64,000 nucleotides of DNA from Ciona savignyi (Eukaryota > Chordata > Ascidiacea > Phlebobranchia > Cionidae): the NCBI GenBank assembly GCA_000149265.1, contig CH002010.1, positions 358,075-422,074 of the forward strand, given 5' to 3'. The notes under the pieces were generated by a model. The model saw only the letters and a program-made list of their open reading frames with translations, was not told where the DNA came from and searched no databases. The number at the start of each line of letters is the position of its first letter. Position 1 is the first letter of the stretch. Of the stretch, positions 11,798 through 23,590 are shown piece by piece. The position numbers and the translations under genes were made by a program.

Positions 11798-12220
11798 TAA
11801 AACGAAATTGAAAATGAAATTAAAAATGAAATTGAAAACAAAATGAAAATAAAAATGAAATTAAAAATGAAATTGAAAACAAAATGAAAATATAAATGAA
11901 ATTAAAAATGAAATAGCAAAAAAAAAAAATAGAAATGAAATTAAAAATGAAATAGAAAACAAAATGAAAATGAAATTAAAAATAAAATAGAAAAAAAATA
12001 AAAATAAAAATGAAATTAAAAATGAAATTGAAAACAAAATGAAATTAAATATGAAATAGAAAAAAAAAATAGAAATGAAATTAAAAATGAAATAGAAAAC
12101 AAAATGAAAATGAAATGAAAATAGAAATGAAGTTAAAAATGAAATACAAAAAAATGGAAATAGAAATGAAATTAAAAATGAAATAGAAAACAAAATGGAA
12201 ATAAAAATAAAAAATTTAAG
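11798..12220. repeat. A-rich GAAAT/GAAAA array, right arm of transposon
   Basis: Mirror of the left T-rich array: tandem GAAAT, TAAAAAT and GAAAAC units. It is followed by the conserved block GGTGATAACGATATGCC and by 22-bp satellite units (to about 12346). Confidence 0.85.
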
Positions 12221-12249
12221 GTTTGATGAAAAAAAATGGTGATAACGAT

Positions 12250-12378
12250 ATGCCACATCCTCTATGAAAAAGTGTCGTGTCGCCTCTAAAAAAGTGGCGT
12301 GTCGCCTCTGAAAAAGTGGCGTGTCGCCTCTGAAAAAGTGGCGTGTCGCATGCGTCATTTTTTGGTGAACAGCCCGTC
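12250..12378. repeat. 22-bp satellite units and outer right end
   Basis: Four satellite units (GTGTCGCCTCTGAAAAAGTG type), then the palindromic GTCGCATGCG region and TTTTTTGGTGAACAGCCCG. In reverse complement this resembles the start of the array at 1862-1900, which suggests that both were ends of the same kind of element. Confidence 0.7.
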
Positions 12379-13082
12379 TCAATGAATCACCCTAGCCCTC
12401 AAATTTAAACAAAGCAATATTTAAAATATTTGTAGGTTTATGTCAATTTACACTTTTGTGACAACAATTTATAAATCAACATCCTAATTTTTTGTGCTGT
12501 GCTGGACAAGATAAAGTGGCTACACAAAAAGGTTTCGCGGGAAAGGGGGATATTTGGCGCAAATTATTAAAGAAATCTTATAAATCATATTTTTGGTCCT
12601 CAAACAAAATATTTTTCCGAGGTTATATGTTGTATGCAAAATCTTTTTTACAGGATTTATGCACGGTTGTTGTTGAATAACTGGCTATGAAAATTCACGG
12701 TGATGGATTTTACCATGGTTGTCGTAAGATAACTGGAAGGAGAGATCCAAGGATTCGAGCATTTATTACTGTTATTTCATGTTTCCATCTAATACAAGCA
12801 TGACGCTAGAAATTGCTGGGTTAGTTCTCAAAGTTATTGACAGAAAAATTAAAATAAACACTCAAAATACGATACAGTTTATTTCCTGAATAAATAGTAG
12901 GCCTAATGGCCAATCACGTTGTTGGTTTTAGCGTCATGTTTCTATGAGATGAAAACATGCCTTGCTACATACACCAAGTTAAAATATTTTTGTTGAGTGT
13001 TTATATCCTTTAGTGGTTCATAACAAGGGGGCCGCGAAACCCTCAGAGGCTATTTGTAATGCTTTTTATTTTGCGAATATTT
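12379..13082. other. non-coding spacer with a MITE
   Basis: No convincing gene. It holds the small inverted-repeat element described at 12779-12959. Confidence 0.4.
12779..12959. mobile_element. small inverted-repeat element (MITE)
   Basis: A 181-bp element with about 31-bp ends: left CATGTTTCCATCTAATACAA then GCATGACGCTA, right its reverse complement with about four differences. There is no coding potential. The target duplication is unclear. Confidence 0.55.
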
Positions 13083-13470
13083 AAGTCGTTGAACCAATTA
13101 TTCTCCTTTTCTTTTCCATGCAAACTGACAAAAAGGCCTATCACTCAAAATGTTGTGACAGAAAGGCTTCGATTTTGTTGCAATTTAAAATTACAGCTTG
13201 GATCTGCAACCTAAACCCAAAACCTTTTAAATTTTGACCTAAATATTTTGAGCTGTTACCCCTTCGTACATCGGGAACTTTTTACCAACAAAACAGATGG
13301 AAGATGCATTATCAACAAATTTATTTCACGAAGCACTGATCCGCTATTACAAAACTTCACAGCTAAACAAACACCTGCGCGTAGCCTAACACATGTTGCT
13401 TTCAACCAAACAAATAATGGGGAATCACCACCTTTGTTACTCAGCAAAACACTGATTTAAATACCATGAC
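13083..13470 (-). mobile_element. solo LTR-like repeat
   Basis: It matches, in reverse orientation, the 459-bp terminal repeat of the element at 61561-63293 (shared GCTGAGTAACAA, TGGTGATTCCCCA, GTTGCAGATCCAAGC). It lies downstream of the damaged CCP gene at 13.8-15.9 kb. Confidence 0.65.
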
Positions 13471-13842
13471 TAACAGAGAGTCACAGGTCATTTCCAGTTA
13501 AGCATAGAAGTCTATTAATTTGTTATACGCCAACTATACACAGCTAGTTTACAAACGAACAATAGCGAGCAGAAGTTTAACCAATTTTAATCAAGGGTTA
13601 AAGTAAGTCATTGATTTGGGGCATCTAATCAACCTCTTTTGTCGGCATATCCTGCATTCTTTTGCTACATATTCTGTAAGGGAAAAGTCGGTAAGCTTAG
13701 TCGGTGCTATTAATTAAAATATTGTTGGAATCGTAACTAGCCGCTTATGAATCAGTTGCTGCTTTGGATGGTACATTTAGGCAGTGTCACCTGAAACCAG
13801 CAGGCCAGCCTGTTTTTTTATATTTTTATTTAAAAATATAGA

Positions 13843-15946
13843 TTATAAGTGTGAATTGGTTACTTGGGAAACCATTAGTTTCTGCTTACAGAAACAAACG
13901 TTCACTTTATATAAGATGTAGCAAGAGTGATAAAATAGCCAGGGAGCCGGATCTTTTTTGTATGCAGATATATATATCATACAAAATCTCCAGCACACAT
14001 AACTCCGATAAACACAACACACTTTGAGATCCTCACCTGGGTAGGCGATGCAGGGGAAGTTACAGAGAGATTCTATGCAAACCTCACTTATATGCACGCT
14101 AGAGAGCATCTCTATGGTAATACGGTCCAACTCATTCTTTAGCCGTTCCGTTAACAGGTTCAGGAAGCGCTCGAAATTAAGCCGATCTTCCTCAGTTATG
14201 GGAGGACATCCATGAGCTCCTTCCTGGTATTGTGGGGGTTGTTTGGGAAGAAAATGAATTTCTGAATGTTTTTAGTTTATTATTCGTTTCTTCTTTAAGG
14301 TAAGGGATAAAATAGATGGGTTGAAAAACAAAATCAGGTGTTTATGAAAAACAAGTTTGTGGGTCTGTTTTAGAAGGGAGCAATTTGTATATACGCGAAA
14401 CGGAGTGTCGTTTTGCCGATTCTTAAATAAATAAACAAAAAAATTAAGTACCAATTGACCTAGGTATTCTTTAGGCTTACTCACCTGTCCACAGATACTG
14501 TAGTCAGCTGTAAAAAGATTAATTGTGGGCGAAAAATAACTAAAATCAAATCACATACCATACTTTGTAAAAAAACAAATTCGCTGAACACAGAAACATA
14601 ACCTACCGATTTATAGTCTATGAAATTCTATAAAAAGAAATACTTTTAAATGTAATGTCACCAGAAACCTGACTGTGGGATCAATTGGTGCTGTTAGTTA
14701 AACTGTTTTTCAGATCGAAACCGTTGGGTGTTTGGGTAATGTACATAGAAGACGGCACCTTACCCCAATAGATTAATGGGTTGAACTGAAACAGCAAAAA
14801 TGTTTGCCATAATCATGCTTAAGAGAATTAACTGTAATTTGATAAGAACTATTTCTTTAAAATTCGAAATTTAATTCAAATACCAAGCTTTTGTAAATTT
14901 AGTAATTTTTATTCTAATCAAATTTGGAAAAAAAAACTGTGTAGCTATAATTATTATCTAATTTAAAAATGACTAACATTTTTTGGTTGTCCAAGTCCGT
15001 TTCTAGGGTCCATGTTTTTGCAACATAATAGGTCTAGCGAACACAGATTTTTTACCGCGTTAAGTGTTAATCCCATGTTAGGCTCATTACCGTTGCCATT
15101 TTCTATAAAGAAATCCATAAGATGGTAATTTAGTGTCAAGCGCCAACTTACGTTCGCAATATGGGTAAATATTGTCCCATTCGCCAGACGGTAAACACGT
15201 GAGTAAATTTGCACCAAACATTTCTGTCCAATCCTCGCATGTGAAATTACAGCAAGTAACGTCAAGACCTTCGATACAGTCCATTGAGCCGAGCTTTGGC
15301 GCCACCAGCCGATCGCAACTAAACAAGAGTATGAAAATTGATTTTGGAAAATATAATTAAAAATGAGCATACGTCAATGATATATTGTCGCTTACACCTT
15401 TTATAATAATTATTTTAAAAATAAAACGAGTTTTCCTGGCATGATTCATCCATTTGTCACTGCATATCTAATACATATTAGCTAACACTTAGCATAATTT
15501 CTTAGAAATTTGAAGTATATATTTCTTTCTAATAAGAAGATACCGGCAATAAGCCCAAAAATATTAAAATTGTCCTATTTTTTACATTTTTTTCGATAGC
15601 GGGGATTCCCCTTGGTTTAAAAAAAATTAAACGTCGAGATAAACTATGGGCATGACAGTTGGGATTTCTAAGATTTCAACCTGATTCGATAATAATTTCT
15701 ACCCAATGACCTGGCCACCGAACATTACTGTTACCAACTTTACGCAGAAAAAAATGAAAAATAAATGAAGTAAATGCAAAATGTGTTTCCTTTGTGAATA
15801 GAACCCATAGGAGTTACAGATTTGCTTTAATTACCATTTACCCTTTTTACCACCTTTTTGAGTCGTACATTTTAGATTTATAAAAATAGAGTTATGTCAC
15901 CTGAAACTACTGCGACCATACATGCAAGGATAATACTTAACATCAT
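13843..15946 (-). pseudogene. secreted CCP protein gene copy A, broken by 1-nt deletion at exon 2
   Basis: Same layout as the intact copies. Signal exon 15946-15901 (MMLSIILACMVAVVS), CCP exon 15318-15152, mini-exon 14507-14485 (PDYSICGQ), helical exon 14223-14037 (CPPITEEDRLNFERFLNLL and onward). If exon 4 is read through, it runs to a stop at 13843 and adds many Cys. The CCP exon is 167 nt instead of 168: a G is missing directly after the acceptor (TTTAG then TTGCG, where the paralogs have TTTAG then GTTGCG). This shifts the frame from the signal peptide into the CCP domain. The domain itself is otherwise open (GSMDCIEGLDVT). It is either a recent pseudogene, a sequencing error, or a copy that uses an unseen alternative exon. 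Confidence 0.75.
14690..14800 (+). mobile_element. degenerate tRNA-derived SINE remnant in CCP copy A intron
   Basis: Remnant containing GATCGAAACCGTTGGGT and GATTAATGGGTTGAAC. Related remnants lie at corresponding places in the other copies (about 18010-18240, 22060-22200, 29540-29800), so it predates the cluster duplication. Confidence 0.5.
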
Positions 15947-16224
15947 ATCTTTAATTAGAGCAAATCGGTAACAAAAATAACAGTTAAATCAACTTTTATC
16001 TGAAGAAAACAAACTATTTTATAATTCAAACACTCTTGCTTATAATCCTTATTTTACTACTAAATATGGTCGTTCGCTTGCATTGTTACGCAATAACTGA
16101 TTCCTGACGGCACAAAAGAACTGTTATTTTGGAAAGAGTTTGCACACGCCACTGATCAACTGTTACCTTACAAACAAGCGTGGAAATGTCATAGAGGAAT
16201 TTTAAACCACGACGCATAAACCAA

Positions 16225-16830
16225 TAACTCTTGCTTTATTATTCTCCCTATCCCCTCATGCAAACTGACCCCACAAAAAAGGCCTGTCACTTAAAATGCA
16301 GTCACAGGAAGTATTCGATTTTGTTACAATTAAAAAGTACAGCTTGGATCTGCAACCTAAACCCAAAACCTTTCAAATTTTGACCTGAACATTTTGAGCT
16401 TGTAGCAATTTCGTGTCTCTGTTGTGTATAAGTTCTGTTGACCACAATTTTGAGCGTCCTGTAAAGTGGCTTTGAACGCAATTCTTACGAGACATAATAT
16501 TTCCTGTCACGTAATGTGTGATTGTATTGTGATAAAGAGCGTCTAAAGCTTGGCAAACAAAACAAACAGAACGCACAGGCCAAGCTGAGAACAAGAGTTA
16601 TTAATCTAAACGCGCGGCGTTCGCCCTCCGTACATCGGGAACTTTTTATCAACAAAACAGATACAAGATGCATAATCAACACTTTTATTTCACAAAGCAC
16701 TGCTCCGCTATTACAAAACTTCACAGTAAAACGAACACCAATGCTGCTTCCAACCATACAAATATTGGGGAATTATTGTTACTCAGCAAAACACTGATTT
16801 AAATACCATTACTAAGAGAGTGTCACAGGT
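16225..16830 (-). mobile_element. solo LTR-like repeat, long form
   Basis: Same family as 13083-13470, but with about 230 additional bases in the middle (from about 16401 to 16627). It lies between CCP copies A and B. Confidence 0.6.
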
Positions 16831-17306
16831 CATTTCCGGTAAGCATAGAAGTTTTCCGATTAAGCATCTATTAATTTGTTATACGCCAACTATACACAGC
16901 TACTTTACATATAAACAATAGCACGCAGAAGTTTAATCAAGGATGTTAAAGTAAGTACTTAATTTGGGGCATCTAATCAACCTCTTTTGTCGGCATGTCC
17001 TGCATTCTCTTGCTACATATTCTGTAAGGGAAAAGTCGCTAAGCTTAGTATGATTCCCCGTGTGTTGACTCCCTTGGTTTTTCCATTCACGGCAATAAAC
17101 ATGAATATCCTATCCTAATCCCAATTTAACAGGGTTTTAGAAATGGGGATTGTTCACATGTAGTTGACACTTTCTAGCTCTATATTCAAACGATCTTTGT
17201 GGCAAGCTATTAAATGTTAACCCATAGAAAATTTAAAAAATAATAGCTTAATACCCTATACACTATAACTAGCCTGCCGCGATTCAAATCCACTTAGCAA
17301 GAATGG

Positions 17307-18980
17307 TTATCTATAACACACATACCTCTGATCAACACAACACACTTTGAGATCCTCACCTGGGTAGGCTATGCAGGGGAAGTTACAGAGAGATTCTATG
17401 CAAATCTCACTTTTATTATGTACGTGAGAAATCAACGAAATCATCTCCATGGTAATCTGGTCCATCTCATTCTTTAGCCGTTCCGTTAACAGGTTCAGGA
17501 AGCGCTCGAAATTAAGCCGATCTTCCTCAGTTATGGGAGGACACTTAGGAGCTCCTTTTTGGTACTGTGGGGGTTGTTTGGGAAGAAAATGAATTTCTGA
17601 AAGTTTTTAGTTTATTTTTTTGTTTCTTCTTTAAGGTAAGGGATAAAATAGCTAGGTTGAAAAACAAAATCAGGTGTTTATGAAAAACAAGTTTGTGGGT
17701 CTGTTTTAGAAGGAAGCAGTTTGTAAATACGCAAAACGGAGTGTCGTTTTGCCGATTCTTAAATTAACAAACAAAGAAATTAAGTACCATTAGACCAACG
17801 AAATTCTTTAGTCTTACTTACCGGTCCACAGATACTGTAGTCAGCTGTAAAAAAAAACAAATTTGGGGCTAATTATAAATAAAATTAAATCACATACCAT
17901 ACTTTGTAAAAAAAATTCGCTGAACACAGAAACATAACCTACCGATTTATAATCTATAAAATAAAGAAATACTTTTAAATGTAATGTCACCAGAAACCTG
18001 ACTGTCGGCCTAAGATTGTTTCGTGGCTTGTGAGCTCAGGTGGTTAGATCAGTCGATGATGTTATTTAAAATGTTTTTCTGATCGCAACCGTTGGTTATT
18101 TAGGTAATATACATAGCAAATGGAACCTTATCCCAATATATAATTGGGTTGAACTGAAAGGGCAAAAACATCCAAACAATATGCAACACACTGCAATAAT
18201 AGCTCGGTTACCCGGCAGTTGGTGCCAGGTCTGCCGATTAACTGTATAAACAAGCCTTACGTGTTTTCGTTTTTTGCCAAACGAGCCAATCTTGGTACAC
18301 ATTTTTTCATATTTGTGCTTAAGAGAATAAACTGTGATTTGTGTGAATTAAACTTGATTTTTCTTATATTTTCTTTTTAATTTGAAATTGAATTCAATTA
18401 CCAAGTTTTTGCGAATTTAGTCATTTTTATTGTAATCGAATTTGGAAAAAAAAGGTAATGCTATAATTATTATCTAATTTAAAAACGATTACAATGTTTT
18501 GGCTGTCTAAGTCCGTCTCGTGGACTGCAATAGTTGTATCTTTAAAAAAATTAGGATAGTTTTCCTTTAAAAAACAATTAAAGAATCAATATTTGCTGAC
18601 TTATATTACTTAAATGTTATACCGTAACTGTCCAATGCCTTAGCAATATTGTTACTTCATTAATTTAGATTTTCCATACCTCGATATCTTTAACACTTTG
18701 TAAATCACTGTTATAAATTCATTATGCATTTTGTTTGTTTTTTTTGAGGGTTTTGTTAAAGTTTTTTGTCATTGTATCGTTTTTGCACAAGTTTTTCACA
18801 CTGCCATTCTGTTTATTTCTTATTTATTTATTTTTATATTTCAATTTACATTTATTATAAGATGGCACCTGCTTCGATAACCACCGCATGGTTTCTCGGT
18901 GTCTCCTTGTTAAACTTCAGTTTAACTTATTTTCGTATTGTTATTATGTTGCTTTTTGTGCGTTTAACAAATAAAATATG

Positions 18981-19014
<34 letters not shown>

Positions 19015-19946
19015 CTAGGGTTCATGTTTTTGCAACATAATAGGTCAAGCGAACACAGATTTTTTACCGAGTTAAGTGGTAATCCCATGATAGGTTTGTT
19101 ACCGTTGCCATTTTTTATATAGAAATCCATAAATAGTAATTAAGTGTCAAGCGCAAACTTACGTTCGCAATATGGGTAAATATTGTCCCATTTGCCAGAC
19201 GGTAAACACGTGAGTAATTTTGCACCAAACATATCCGTCCCATCCTCGCATGTGAAATTACAACGAGTGACGTCAATACCTTCGATGCAGTCCATTGAAC
19301 CATACTTTGGCGCCACCAGCGGTTCGCAACCTAAACCACAGTACGGAGATTGATTTTGGAAAATATAATTAAAAATGAGCATACGTCAATGATATATTGT
19401 CGCTTACACCTTTTATAATAATTATTTTTAAAATATAAAATGAGTTTCCCTTGCACGATTTATCCTTTTGTCACTGCATATCTACTACATATTAGCTAGC
19501 ACTTAGCATCATTTCTTAGAAATTTGAAGTAAATATTCCTTTCTAATAAGAAGATATCGGCGATAGGCGAAAAATTCTTAAAAATTGTCCTATTTTTTAC
19601 ATTTTTCCCTATATCGGGGATTCCCCTTGGGTGTTTTAAAAATTAAACGTCGAGATAAACTATGGGCATGGCAGTTGGGATTTCTAATATTTCAACCTGA
19701 TTCGATAATAATTTCTACCCAATGACCTGGCCGCCGGACATGCCTGTTACCAACATTACGCAGGAAAAACAAACGCAGTAAAATCAAAATGTGTTTTTTT
19801 GCGAATAGAATAATTACAGGTTTGCTTTAATTACCATAAACTTGTTTATACAATTTTGATGAAACAATATTTAAGGTGAAAAAAATAGATTTCCGTTTAC
19901 CTGAAACTACTGCGACCATACATGCAAGGATGATACTTAACATCAT
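17307..19946 (-). CDS. secreted single-CCP protein, copy B (intact, 164 aa)
   Basis: Exons: 19946-19901 signal peptide (MMLSIILACMVAVVS); 19330-19163, one CCP/sushi domain with six Cys (GCEPLVAPKYGSMDC, then RCNFTC, LLTCLPSGKWDN, YPYC), the selectin-like six-Cys form; 17844-17822, a 23-nt exon encoding PDYSICGP; 17564-17360 with read-through to TAA at 17307, a helical segment (EEDRLNFERFLNLLTERLKN) followed by a Cys-rich end. All phases match. The product should be secreted. CCP domains usually bind proteins, but no partner can be named. Exon 4 starts 6 nt earlier than in the paralogs because the old AG is mutated. The end is uncertain: GTGAGG after Pro could be a donor to an unseen exon. I do not know this family by name; it may be lineage-specific. 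Confidence 0.75.
18523..19014 (+). mobile_element. LINE-like 3' end with GATT tail
   Basis: About 490 bp present in copy B's second intron but absent at the corresponding point in copy A. It ends with AATAAAATATGTTTGATT and a (GATT)n tail (18983-19013), as seen for 3' ends of some non-LTR retrotransposons. The 5' border is approximate. Confidence 0.5.
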
Positions 19947-20229
19947 ATCTTTAATTAGATCAAATCGGTAACAAAAATAACAGTTAAATAAACTTTTTAT
20001 CTGAAGAAAACAAACTATTTTATAATTCAATAACTCTTGCTTATAATCCTTATTTTACTACTAAATATGGTCGTTCGCTTGCATTGTTACGCAATAACTG
20101 ATTCTTGACGGCACAAAAGAACTGTTATTTTGGAAAGAGGTTGCACACGCCACTGATCAACTGTTACCTCACATACAAGCGTGGTGATGTCATGGAGGAA
20201 TTTTAAACCACGACGCATAAATCAATAAC

Positions 20230-20870
20230 TCTTGCTTTATTATTCTCCCTATCCCCCCATGCAAACTGACCCCACAAAAAAGGCCTGTCACTTAAAAAGC
20301 AACCACAGAAAGTATTCGATTTTGTTATAATTAAAAATTACAGCTTGGATCTGCAACTCAAACCCAAAACCTTTCAAATTTCGACCTAAACATTTTGAGC
20401 TTGTAGCAATTTCGTGTCTCTTTCGTAAATTTTTGTTGTGTATAAGTTCTGTTTACCGCAATTTTGAGCGTCCTGTAAACTGGCTTTGAGCGCAATTCTT
20501 ACGAGACATAATATTTCCTGTCACGTGATGTGTGATTGTATTGTGATAAAGAGCGTCTAAAGCTTGGCAAACAAAACAAACAGAACGCACAGACCAAGCT
20601 AAGAACAAGAGTTATTAATCAGAAACGCGCCGTTCGACCTCCGTACATCGATAACTTTTAACAAACAAAACAGATGCAAGATGAATAATCAACACATTTA
20701 TTTTACAAAGCACTGCTCCCCTATTACAAGGCTTTACAGCTAAACGAACACCAACGCATAACCTATAGCACATGCTTCCCCAACCAAACAGATATTGGGG
20801 AATCACCACCTTTGTTACTCAGCAAAACACTGGTTTTAATACCATTCCTAAGAGAGTGTCACAGTTCATT
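20230..20870 (-). mobile_element. solo LTR-like repeat, long form
   Basis: Same long form as 16225-16830, including the extra middle block (GTAGCAATTTCGTGTCTC and onward). It lies between CCP copies B and C. Confidence 0.6.
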
Positions 20871-21514
20871 TCCGGTTAAGCATATAAGTCTATTAATTTG
20901 TTATACGCCAACTATACACAGCTAGTTTACAAACGAACAATAGCGAGCAGAAGTTTAACCAATTTTAATCAAGGATGTTAAAGTAAGTACTTAATTTGGG
21001 GCATCTAATCAACCTCTTTTGCCGGCATTTCCTACATTCTCTTGCTACATATTCTGTAAGGGAAAAGTTGGTAGGCTTAGTTGTTGCCGTCAATCAAAAT
21101 GTTGGTGGGATCGAAACCAAGTCGCTTATGAATTAGTTGTTGCAATGGATGTTAGCCATCTAGCCAGCGTCACCTGAAAGCACCCCCCCTTATTTTATTT
21201 AAAAATATAGATATCAAGTTTGGATTGATAACTTGGGAACCCATTAGTTTCTGCTTACAGAAACAAACGTACACTTTATACGTACAATTTTAGATATATA
21301 GATATATATCGTAGACTAATCAGGGTTTTTAAAAATGGTGATTTTTCACATGTGGTTGACAGTCTCTAGCTCTATATCCAAACGATCGATAAAAATAAAA
21401 GTTGAACAACCTATCCACGAACCAGCCTGTAGTGATTCAAATCCACAATTAGCAAGAATGGTTATCTAAAACACACTTACGTATGATAAACACACCATAC
21501 TTTGAGATCCTCAC

Positions 21515-23143
21515 CTGGGTAGGCGATGCAGGGGAATCTACAAATAGATTTCTTGCAAACCTCACTTAAATGTACGCGAGAGATCAACGATCACTCCATG
21601 GTGATATGGTTTAACGCAATCTGATCCTCTTCCGATAACAGCTTTAGAAAGTGCTCGAAATTAAGCTGATCTTCCATGGTTATATGAGGACACTTACAAT
21701 CTCCTTTCTGGTATTGTGGGGGTTGTTTGGGAAAAAAATAATGTTGTGAATGCTTTTTAGTTTGGTTAAATTTGTTTCTTCTTTTTTAGGTAATAGTTAA
21801 AATAGCTAGGTTAAAACAAAAGCAGGTGTTTGTAAAAAACAATGTTGTGAGCCCGTTTAAGGAGGTGACAATTTGTAAATACGCAAAACGGAGTGCCGTT
21901 TTGTCGATTCTTAAAATAACAAACAAAAGAAATTAAGCACTTCACCAAGGAAATTTTTTAACATTTTTGTGGCCAAAAATACCTCAAATCACATACCATA
22001 CTTTGTAAAAAAATTTGTTTATCGCTGAACATACAAACATAACCTACTGATTTATAATCTATGACTTTGGGTACAACATCGAAACCATTGGGTTCGATGT
22101 TGAACTAAAACAGCAAAAACGTCCAAACAATATGCAACACACTGCAATAGCTCGGTAATTCGACAGTTGGTGCCAGGTCTGCCGATCACCCGTGTAAACA
22201 AAAGACATTTTGCAACATCCTTGGTAAAGCAAACACAATATTTTTACTGGGTTCAGTTTTAAATCCACGATAGGCTTGTTACCATTGCCATTTTCCATTT
22301 AGAAATCGATCAAATACAACCAGAAACAGGTGATTTACTGTAGGGCCAACTTGCGTTCGCAATATGGGTAAATATTGTCCCATTCGCCAGACGGTAAACA
22401 CGTGAGTAAATTTGCACCAATCATTTCTGTCCAAAGCTCACATGTGAAATTACAGCGAGTGACGTCAATACCTTCGATACAGTCCATTGAGCCGAGCTTT
22501 GGCGCCACCAGCGGTTCGCAACCTAAACCACAGTATGGAGATTGATTTTGGAAAATATAATTTAAAATGATGGTATTAGTAATATATTGTCGCTTACACC
22601 TATTATAATAATTATTTTCAAAATATAAAATGAGTTTCCCTGGAATGATTTATCCTTTTGTCACTGCATATCTACTACATATTAGCTAGCACTTGACATC
22701 ATTTCTTAGAAATTTGAAGTAAATATTTCTTTCTAATCCGGATATCGGCGATAGGCGAAAAATTCTTAAAAATTGTCCTATTTTTACATTTTTATCGATA
22801 GCGGGGATTCCCCTTGGGTTTTTAAAAAAATTAAACTTCAAGACAAACTATGCGCATGTCAGTTGGGCTTTAAAAGATTTTAACCTGATTCGATAATAAT
22901 TTCTAGCCAATGACCTGGCCACCGAACATTACTGTTACCAACTTTACGCAGGAAAAATGAAAAATAAATGAAGTAAATGCAAAATGTGTTTCCTTCGCGA
23001 ATAGAACCCATAGGAGTTACAGATTTGCTTTAATTACAATTTACCCTTTTTACCACTTTTTTATACATTTTAGATGTAAAAATATTGTTTGGTTTACCTG
23101 AAACTACGGCGACCATACATGCAAGGATGATACTTAACATCAT
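21515..23143 (-). pseudogene. secreted CCP protein gene copy C, degenerate
   Basis: Signal exon 23143-23098 and CCP exon 22522-22355 are intact in frame (GSMDCIEGIDVTRCNFTC, LLTCLPSGEWDN). Three lesions follow. The donor after the CCP exon is GC (GAAC then GCAAGT) instead of GT. The 23-nt PDYS exon is missing: the flanks are present near 21930-21990 but the exon block is deleted. The helical exon 21707-21515 contains an in-frame TGA after HITME, made by a small deletion relative to copy B. Skipping exon 3 also breaks the frame. Copy C is therefore very unlikely to make the full protein, although a truncated signal-CCP product cannot be excluded. Confidence 0.8.
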
Positions 23144-23590
23144 ATCTTTAATTAGAGCAAATCAGTAACAAAACCAGTTAAATAAACTTTCATCTGAAGG
23201 AAATAAACCATTTTATTATTCAATAAAATCTTTATTTCTCTACTAAATATGGAAGTCGTTCACTTGCATTGTTACGCAATAACTGATTCTTGACGGCAAA
23301 CCAGAACTGTTATTTTGGAAAGAGGTTGCACACGTCACTGATCAACTGTTACCTCACAAACAAGCATGGTGATGTCATAGAGAAAATTTTAAACCGTGAT
23401 ATAGATTAATAACACTTGCTTAAAATCTTCATTTCACTTCTAAATATGAAAGTGTTTTGCTTGCACACAAAACGAAACACGTCAGCTCGCCACGTATGGC
23501 GTAAATGTGGGAAGGATTATAGGAAACATTGGTGCGAATATTAAAGTTGATTGACAGGCCAGAGGAAAAGATATATACACAGCTGTGTGT

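Larger units (their letters stand above)
6640..12378. mobile_element. DNA transposon carrying alpha-kinase and integrase genes
   Basis: Core element with inverted ends. The inner inverted repeats (7299-7443 and 11651-11797) match almost base for base and share CACAGCGTTATCAAAACCGT and CACTAGTTTGGGG. Outside them lie a T-rich array (left) and its A-rich mirror (right), then GGCATATCGTTATCACC, mirrored at about 12238-12254, then 22-bp satellite units. Between the arms are an alpha-kinase gene (+) and a DDE integrase gene (-). The superfamily is uncertain: the integrase core suggests the rve-type cut-and-paste elements (Ginger/IS3EU-like), but I could not check. No clean target-site duplication was found, because the left end is fragmented (see the satellite at 1862). 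Confidence 0.7.

Noticed and set aside
14963-15370. 135-codon minus-strand frame over the CCP exon of copy A
   Set aside because: It is the frame-shifted reading of the CCP exon, and the true domain is in another frame.
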